64,000 nucleotides of DNA from Deinococcus multiflagellatus (GTDB lineage: Bacteria > Deinococcota > Deinococci > Deinococcales > Deinococcaceae). Made by a program: the position numbers and the translations under genes. The notes under the pieces were generated by a model, which saw only the letters and a list, made by a program, of their open reading frames with translations, did no database searches and was not told the DNA's origin. Of the stretch, positions 59,216 to 64,000 are shown piece by piece (the first letter of the stretch is position 1; each line of letters opens with the position of its first letter). The stretch covers positions 434,001-498,000 of the forward strand of contig NZ_JAIQXV010000001.1 in assembly GCF_020166415.1 (NCBI RefSeq), given 5' to 3'.

Positions 59216-59237
59216 CACGGGTTTTGATAGGGAATCA
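59216..59237. repeat. Decayed right end of the old IS4 copy
   Basis: ACGGGTTTTGATAGGGAATC against ACGAGTTTTGACTGGTAGTC in the intact element: 15 of 20 bases agree, at the same distance from the transposase start. The matching left end was not found with confidence. Confidence 0.6.
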
Positions 59238-59277
59238 CCACAGGGCATTTACCCCTAAGTCCGTACAGACCCGCCTC

Positions 59278-60381
59278 TCAGCGCGGCCACAGGCGGTTCA
59301 TCCAGCTGGCGGGATTGGTGCCCTCGCCCCGCACGCGGATTTCCAGGTGCAGGTGGGGGCCGGCACTCAGGCCCGTGCTGCCCACCTCGCCGAGCTTGTC
59401 GCCGCGCGCCACTTTCTGGCCCACCTTCACGCTCACCTTGCTCTGGTGGAAATACAGGCTGGTGACTCCTGCGCCGTGGTCAATGACCACGAGGCCGCCG
59501 CGCACCGGGTAGCGCCCGGCGATCACCACTGTGCCGTCGTTGACGGCCAGGACGGGGGTGCCGGCTCTGGCCGGGTAGTCGGTGCCGAAGTGGTAGGCCA
59601 CCGGGCCACCCGCCACGTAGGTGCGCGGCTGCCCGAACGAACTGCTGGTGGGGGCCGTGCCTTTCAGGGCCGGGGCAAAGGGGCGGCTCCAGGCCTGCGG
59701 GGTGCGCCGCGCGTAGGCGCCTTCCACCAGGGCGTCTTCGGCCTTGCGGGCGGGGTCCTGCAGCACGCTGCTGATGCGGGGGGGCAGGTTCAGGTGCTGG
59801 ATAGGCTGATCCAGCCCGGTCACCGGGATGCGCCCGCGCACCAGCGCGCCGTCCAGCGTGACCTCGTAAACCACCGGGGTGGTCTTGCCCAGCACCACGC
59901 GCCCGGGAACCACATATTCGCCCGCCGCGCCAACCGGCTTCAGGGCCTCGTTGGGGCGGCGCACATCCTCGCCCACCTCACTGGGAAAGCGCACGGTGGC
60001 CTCACCCGCCCGCGCGCCGCTGAGGCGCACCACAAAGGCCTCGCCCATGCGCAGGCTGGCGGGCACGGTGATGTTCACGCCCGCAATGCGCGCGCCGGTG
60101 GGTGTGGGGGCCAGCTGCTCCGGGGGGAGGGGCGCAGGCGTGACCGGCGCCGCTGGGGTGGCTGACGCGGCCGGAGTGGCCGCCGTGGCCGCACCCGGCA
60201 GCTTCAGTTCCTGGCCCACCTTCAGGGCAGTGCCCTGCAGCCCGTTCAGGCGCGCGAGCACCTCGACGGTGGTGCCGTTGGCACGCGCAATGGAATACAG
60301 GGTGTCGCCGGGTTTGACAGTATAGGCCGCCGCGCCCCCCACACAGAGGAGCGCGGCCAGCAGGGCGGTGCGGCGGATCAT
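59278..60381 (-). CDS. LysM and M23 (LytM) metallopeptidase
   Basis: A 367-residue exported cell-wall protein. Signal peptide at residues 1-19, a LysM peptidoglycan-binding domain right after it ([13 protein letters not shown], residues 20-63), a Pro/Ala/Thr linker, an Ig-like middle domain, and a C-terminal M23 domain. The M23 zinc ligands are visible in H-F-G-T-D near residue 272 and G-P-H-L-H-L-E near 345, so it should cut peptidoglycan cross-links or activate an amidase. TATGCT (60389-60394, minus strand) is 7 nt before ATG 60381, which fixes the start over an ATG 12 nt earlier. Confidence 0.93.
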   Translation of the reverse strand: MIRRTALLAALLCVGGAAAYTVKPGDTLYSIARANGTTVEVLARLNGLQGTALKVGQELKLPGAATAATPAASATPAAPVTPAPLPPEQLAPTPTGARIAGVNITVPASLRMGEAFVVRLSGARAGEATVRFPSEVGEDVRRPNEALKPVGAAGEYVVPGRVVLGKTTPVVYEVTLDGALVRGRIPVTGLDQPIQHLNLPPRISSVLQDPARKAEDALVEGAYARRTPQAWSRPFAPALKGTAPTSSSFGQPRTYVAGGPVAYHFGTDYPARAGTPVLAVNDGTVVIAGRYPVRGGLVVIDHGAGVTSLYFHQSKVSVKVGQKVARGDKLGEVGSTGLSAGPHLHLEIRVRGEGTNPASWMNRLWPR

Positions 60382-60448
60382 GCGGCGCAGCATAGGGTGA
60401 GCGGCGGTGAGAACAAAGAGGGCCGGGCCGGCACCCTCCCGCCCGTCT

Positions 60449-60889
60449 TTACGCCACGTCCAGGGTGAGGGTCACCGGGCCGTCGTTGGTCAGGTCGATG
60501 ACCATGTGGGCGCCGAAGACCCCTTCACCCACGGGCAGACCCAGGTCGCGCAGCGCGGCGTTGAAGACCGCGTACAGGGCGCGGGCCTGCTCGGGCGGGG
60601 CCGCGCCGGTGAAACTGGGGCGGTTGCCGCTGCGGGTATCGGCGTACAGCGTGAACTGGCTGATGCTGAGAATACCGCCGCCCATGTCCTGCACGCTGCG
60701 GTTCATCTTGCCGGCCTCGTCGCCAAAAATACGGAGTCTGGCGATCTTGGCCGCCATCACCTGAGCCGTCTGTTCGGTGTCGCCGGGGGCCACGCCCAGC
60801 AGCACGAGCAGTCCCGGCCCGGTCTCCCCGGTCACCTGCCCCGCCACGGTGCAGCGGGCCTGGGTGACCCGCTGAAGCACGGCGCGCAC
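60449..60889 (-). CDS. dtd: D-aminoacyl-tRNA deacylase
   Basis: Removes D-amino acids wrongly attached to tRNA. 146 residues. The start [11 protein letters not shown] fits the family N-terminus and is read from GTG 60889, one base after the DUF1844 stop; longer frames are not family-like. The catalytic S-Q-F-T-L-Y-A motif is near residue 77 and the G-P-V-T cis-Pro motif near the end. It is co-transcribed with the DUF1844 gene. Confidence 0.95.
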   Translation of the reverse strand: MRAVLQRVTQARCTVAGQVTGETGPGLLVLLGVAPGDTEQTAQVMAAKIARLRIFGDEAGKMNRSVQDMGGGILSISQFTLYADTRSGNRPSFTGAAPPEQARALYAVFNAALRDLGLPVGEGVFGAHMVIDLTNDGPVTLTLDVA

Positions 60890-60890
60890 G

Positions 60891-61166
60891 CTAGCCCTGG
60901 GCGCCGGGCGCCTGCAGGCGGGCGTGCAGGCTGGTGATGGCGTCACTGAGCAGCTCAGCTTCGGTGAAATCCAGGTTGCCCCGGGTTTTTTCGGCCAGCA
61001 TGGTCAGCAGTTTCAGGCTGCGTTCGGCGGTCTGGCGGGCGCGGCGCTCGTCGAGCAGGCCGTCGCGCGCGGCGCTGGCGGTCGCCGCGTTCAGGTCGCC
61101 CAGCGCGGCCTCGGCGGTCGCCTGCAGGGTGTTCACCAGTCCAACAAAATCCGGGTGGGGCATCAC
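60891..61166 (-). CDS. DUF1844 protein
   Basis: A 91-residue helical protein with the DUF1844 core: [17 protein letters not shown] at residues 6-22 and [13 protein letters not shown] near residue 52. Function not established. GTG 61166 has TACACT 7 nt ahead, so this is a leaderless GTG start. It is separated from dtd by 1 nt. Confidence 0.85.
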   Translation of the reverse strand: MMPHPDFVGLVNTLQATAEAALGDLNAATASAARDGLLDERRARQTAERSLKLLTMLAEKTRGNLDFTEAELLSDAITSLHARLQAPGAQG

Positions 61167-61188
61167 GCGCCTTAGTGTAGGGGCCCAG

Positions 61189-61554
61189 TTACTCGCTCAG
61201 GCGGGGGCGCTTGCTGCGGGCCTCGCGCCGGGTCTTGGGGTCCAGGCCCACCAGCAGGAAAAAGTTCTCCAGGGCGTTTTCCTGGCCCTTGATGTCGGGG
61301 TGGGCGTGCTCCGGGGTGCCAGTGGCAAAGGGCAGCGCGCGGTACAGCTCCAGCGCGCGGGCAATCACGTCGTCGGGGCCGTGGGTCTCGGCAAAGGTGC
61401 CCAACTGGGCGTAGACCTCGCGGCGGCTCTCGGCGTGCTTCAAAAAGGCCTCGGGATGGGGGGTCTCGCTGGCCCGCAGCATGTCCTGGCGCGCAATGCG
61501 GCGGTAATGCTTCAGGCCCAGCTGAATCTGCTCGGTCGAGAGGATCTCCTTCAT
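61189..61554 (-). CDS. Conserved-looking cytoplasmic protein of unknown function
   Basis: A 121-residue charged, probably helical protein with no signal peptide or membrane segment and no family I recognise (L-S-T-E-Q-I-Q-L-G-L-K-H-Y-R-R-I-A-R-Q at the start; a basic tail K-T-R-R-E-A-R-S-K-R). The ATG at 61554 has a perfect AGGAGG site 4 nt ahead, which makes the gene credible and contrasts with its leaderless neighbours. It lies 22 bp upstream of the DUF1844 gene, which has its own -10 in that gap. Confidence 0.7.
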   Translation of the reverse strand: MKEILSTEQIQLGLKHYRRIARQDMLRASETPHPEAFLKHAESRREVYAQLGTFAETHGPDDVIARALELYRALPFATGTPEHAHPDIKGQENALENFFLLVGLDPKTRREARSKRPRLSE

Positions 61555-61957
61555 GCTGCCTCCTAGCCTACCGCCTGCGTGCCCCTTCCCCACCTGTCCC
61601 CGGCGCGGGGCAGAACAGTGCTGCGGCCTGGGGCGCAGCCCAGGGCACCCCTCCATGCTGCCTCTGATCGGCAGGAGGAGGTCTTGCGCATCCTCCAAAA
61701 GAGAACCGCCCAAACCCACCATGAGTAAGATGAGAATATCGGAAACCCGGCATTCAGCGAAAAGTGCCTGAGTCACGGCAGAAGCCCTAAATCTGAAAAC
61801 ATGAGCCTAGACTTGAGAATTCTGAACTTGGGGGGCTCATGAAGGGGCAGGCACTGGTCCCAGAGGACGCATAAAAACCGTATAGGCGCATACCTGACCC
61901 CCAGATTTCCAAGAATTAAGGACAACTAAATAAAGAGACGATAAACTGCCCCTGTCG
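61555..61957. other. Long leader region of the NlpC/P60 gene, possibly structured
   Basis: About 400 bp without a gene. 61801-61840 has perfect arms ATGAGCC and GGCTCAT around an inner AGAATTCT palindrome. TAAACT (61941-61946) is 10 nt before the ATG and could give a nearly leaderless mRNA. Cell-wall hydrolases are often preceded by c-di-AMP riboswitches, but I could not place the conserved boxes of that RNA here. Confidence 0.4.
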
Positions 61958-62584
61958 ATGAAACTCTCTCGTGCCCTCCTGACCGTCCTGGCGCTTTCGA
62001 GCACCGCCAGCGCCGCCACCTACACCGTGAAGCCCGGTGACACCCTGTACTCCATTGCCAAGGCCACCGGCGTGGACGCCCCCACCCTGATGAAGCTGAA
62101 TAAACTCGGCAGCAGCACCATTCAGGTGGGCCAGAAACTGAGCACCGGCGGCAACGCCCCCAGTGCGGCGCGCCCTGTCCAGGCGGCCCCGGCCCCGGTC
62201 GCCCGCAGCGCAGGCAGCGCCTACGTGCGCGCCGCTGCCAGCAACTTCCTGGGCATCCGCTACGCCCTGGGCGGCACCGGGCGCGGCGGCATTGACTGCA
62301 GCGGTTACACCATGAACGTGTTCCGCCAGCTGGGCATCAACCTGCCCCGCACCGCCGCCGCCCAGTGGCGCGTGGGCAGCCCCGTGAGCCGCCGCGATCT
62401 GCGCGCGGGTGACCTCGTGTTCTTCAACACCATGGGCCGCACCGCCAGCCACGTGGGGATCTACATGGGCGACGGCATGATGGCCAACGCCAACAGCTAC
62501 CACGGCCGCACGGTCATTGAGCCCCTGTTCAGCAACGCCTACTGGGCCAGCCGCTACGACGGTGCCCGCCGCGTCCTGAACTAA
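61958..62584 (+). CDS. LysM and NlpC/P60 cell-wall hydrolase
   Basis: A 208-residue exported endopeptidase. Signal peptide at residues 1-20, LysM at 21-64 ([13 protein letters not shown], nearly the same as in the M23 protein at 59278-60381), a short linker, and an NlpC/P60 domain from about residue 88. The catalytic Cys is in G-I-D-C-S-G-Y, the His in S-H-V-G-I-Y, and a third polar residue near N-A-N-S. It should cut peptide stems in peptidoglycan. Monocistronic with a strong terminator. Confidence 0.93.
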   Translation: MKLSRALLTVLALSSTASAATYTVKPGDTLYSIAKATGVDAPTLMKLNKLGSSTIQVGQKLSTGGNAPSAARPVQAAPAPVARSAGSAYVRAAASNFLGIRYALGGTGRGGIDCSGYTMNVFRQLGINLPRTAAAQWRVGSPVSRRDLRAGDLVFFNTMGRTASHVGIYMGDGMMANANSYHGRTVIEPLFSNAYWASRYDGARRVLN

Positions 62585-62615
62585 CCCCCCCGGCCTAAAA
62601 AAGTTTCATCGACAC

Positions 62616-62641
62616 CCCCGCCACACGGCGGGGACTTTTTT
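62616..62641 (+). terminator. Terminator of the NlpC/P60 gene
   Basis: Perfect 7-bp CCCCGCC/GGCGGGG stem with 4-nt loop, then ACTTTTTT. Confidence 0.9.
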
Positions 62642-62862
62642 GTGGTCTGGGGGTAGAACCCACGGGGCTTGAGGGGGTCACCCTTCACCGCTTTGCGGTG
62701 GAGGAAGTCAGGAGGGAGCGCAGACAGCCGGACCAACAGCATTGAAGGGTCAAGAGGCCAGCGCTCCAAGGTACGGGGGGCCGCTTTACAGCTAGACACA
62801 CGCCACAGCGGTGCGCCCGGAGCCTTGTTCAGACCCCGGGCGCACCCACCTCATGGCGGTTT

Positions 62863-63516
62863 TTACTGGCGAATAATCTGTGCGTCCTTGGGCAGGGCGC
62901 GCAGGGCGGCGGGGGTCAGACCGCTGTTCACGCGGTAGTTGGACACGGTCAGGTCGGCCACGGTCTTGCCCGCGCTGCTGAGCATCTGAATGCGGGTGGG
63001 ACGCCAGCCCGCTTCGGTGATCCAGACGCGGGTGCGGTCACCGCTGCCGCTCTTGGCGGTGGCTTCCAGCTGGTACTGCCGCGCGCCCGCCGCGCCGCTG
63101 GTGCCCAGCAGTTTGACGTTGTAGCCGCTCAGCAGGGTCGCCGTGTTGCTCAGCTGGGTGAAGTCGAAGCCGAAGCCCGCGGCGTCGGCGGCCTTTTTGG
63201 TGCTGGTCACGGTGATCTGGTTGGTAAGGTACAGGTACTGCCGCACCTCGTTCTTGTCGGCCACCACCACGTTGTCGGCCAGCGCGTCAGGGGCAGCGAA
63301 CTGCACGCGGGCCACGCTCTGGGCGGGAATGGCCTTGATGGTCATGTCGATTTTCTGGGTGCTGCTGTCCAGGGCGGCGGTGCCACTGAGCCGGAAGGAC
63401 ACGTCCTTGGCGGCCTTCTGGGCGGCGTCCACTTTGGCAAGGATGTCCTGGGCGGTCTGGGCACCGGCCACCGGCAGCAGGGCGGCCAGCAGGGTCAGGG
63501 TGAGGCGTCGGGTCAT
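62863..63516 (-). CDS. LolA/outer-membrane lipoprotein-carrier-like protein
   Basis: A 217-residue exported protein. Signal peptide at residues 1-18 (L-L-P-V-A-G-A-Q). The mature part begins [24 protein letters not shown] and continues as a half-barrel typical of the LolA/RseB group, which binds acyl chains or lipoproteins in the periplasm. ATG 63516 with GATACT 7 nt ahead is preferred; a longer frame would bury the signal peptide. The next gene is a probable outer-membrane barrel, which fits a role in the envelope. Confidence 0.8.
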   Translation of the reverse strand: MTRRLTLTLLAALLPVAGAQTAQDILAKVDAAQKAAKDVSFRLSGTAALDSSTQKIDMTIKAIPAQSVARVQFAAPDALADNVVVADKNEVRQYLYLTNQITVTSTKKAADAAGFGFDFTQLSNTATLLSGYNVKLLGTSGAAGARQYQLEATAKSGSGDRTRVWITEAGWRPTRIQMLSSAGKTVADLTVSNYRVNSGLTPAALRALPKDAQIIRQ

Positions 63517-63612
63517 ACGCGGCAGTATCCCGCCCCCACGCATGAGAAGGCACGCGCACACCTGACGGCAGGTTTAGCCTCGCACTGGCGCGGCTTTTTC
63601 GTCAGGCCAGGG

Positions 63613-64000
63613 TCAGGGCTGCGTGCCCAGCGGCAGGGCGTAAGAGACCCGCGCGCCGTAGCCCAGGCCGCCGCTGCGGGTGCGCCCCCCGCTGACATTC
63701 AGGGCCAGGGTGCCGGGGCCGGCGGTCCAGGTGGCTTCCAGGCCCGCGCGCAGCGGGGTGCTGGCCGTGCGCCAGGGTTCGTAGGCGGCGTACAGGCGCA
63801 GCGTGCTGCCCTCGCCCAGCACCTCGGCGGCCGATACGCTGCCCGTGACCCCGAAGGTCTGCGGGCCCACCAGGGCGTCCAGGCCCAGGCTCAGGCCGCT
63901 TTCGGTGGCGTAGCCCAGGCCGCCGCTGAGGCCCAGCACCCCGCGCCCCGCACGGGCCCCCAGGCGCCACGAGAGGGTGCCCACCGTCTCCTGCTCGGGT
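63613..64000 (-). CDS. Probable outer-membrane beta-barrel protein (5' end cut by window edge)
   Basis: The frame is open to the right edge, so only the last 128 residues are seen. They alternate short hydrophobic strands and Gly-rich turns (L-G-L-S-G-G-L-G-Y, L-S-L-G-L-D-A-L, L-R-L-Y-A-A-Y-E-P-W, L-E-A-T-W-T-A-G-P-G-T-L-A-L-N-V), the pattern of a beta-barrel. It ends V-S-Y-A-L-P-L-G-T-Q-P rather than in an aromatic residue. No family recognised. Confidence 0.6.
   Translation of the reverse strand, partial: PEQETVGTLSWRLGARAGRGVLGLSGGLGYATESGLSLGLDALVGPQTFGVTGSVSAAEVLGEGSTLRLYAAYEPWRTASTPLRAGLEATWTAGPGTLALNVSGGRTRSGGLGYGARVSYALPLGTQP

Noticed and set aside
61720..61957. c-di-AMP (ydaO) riboswitch before the NlpC/P60 gene
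   Set aside because: Gene context fits, but the conserved boxes of that riboswitch could not be placed.

Overview
The window is high-GC bacterial DNA that fits the genus Deinococcus best. Evidence: SecA lacks the C-terminal zinc tail, PolA lacks a recognisable proofreading site, the class Ib ribonucleotide reductase operon sits behind a B12 riboswitch, and about twenty genes have a -10 hexamer (TANNNT) only 6-9 nt before the start codon. That spacing is the leaderless-mRNA layout reported for Deinococcus. No rRNA, tRNA, CRISPR array, phage genes or replication origin were recognised.

Layout. 1-1.7 kb: a secreted protein (cut by the window edge), signal peptidase I and an FKBP isomerase. 2.2-12.2 kb: a galactoside-use cluster on the + strand, consisting of a DeoR-type regulator, an ABC importer (binding protein and two permeases), GH42 beta-galactosidase, GH36 alpha-galactosidase, GalT and GalK. 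The imported sugar is probably cut to galactose and passed into the Leloir pathway; no epimerase gene lies here. 12.2-16.4 kb: a small acidic protein and a large secreted pullulanase behind a 66-bp duplicated upstream region. 16.4-24.5 kb: a TPR protein, a nucleoside hydrolase, a JAMM peptidase, FtsK and a three-domain fasciclin protein.

24.5-29.3 kb is a 4.8-kb transposon-like unit with 34-bp terminal inverted repeats and a 9-bp target duplication. It carries an ISL3-like transposase, a low-GC PA14 lipoprotein and a stub of a second transposase. 29.5-34.3 kb: a phosphoesterase, a NatAB-type ABC exporter, a winged-helix regulator and a DarA/PstA-type c-di-AMP receptor. 34.4-39.2 kb: promoter, B12 riboswitch, thioesterase, nrdI (interrupted in frame by a MITE-like repeat), nrdE, nrdF and a NrdH-like thioredoxin.

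39.4-55.5 kb: polA, a mini membrane protein, a DUF4142 protein, a diguanylate cyclase with an ethylene-receptor-like membrane domain, a DUF892 protein, a secreted duplicated-domain protein, secA, a lipoprotein, an amidohydrolase, an alpha/beta hydrolase, a polyprenyl synthase and an N-formylglutamate amidohydrolase-like protein. 55.7-59.2 kb is a second mobile region: an intact IS4-family element with perfect 22-bp ends, an 8-bp target duplication and a lipoprotein passenger, followed by a low-GC gene and a decayed copy of the same IS. 59.3-64 kb: a LysM-M23 peptidase, D-aminoacyl-tRNA deacylase, a DUF1844 protein, a LysM-NlpC/P60 hydrolase, a LolA-like protein and the end of a probable outer-membrane protein.

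The most notable points are two separate mobile elements that each carry a lipoprotein gene, the copper/ethylene-type sensor fused to GGDEF, the B12-controlled nrd operon with a repeat inside nrdI, and a frame-sensitive heptanucleotide repeat inside the beta-galactosidase gene.
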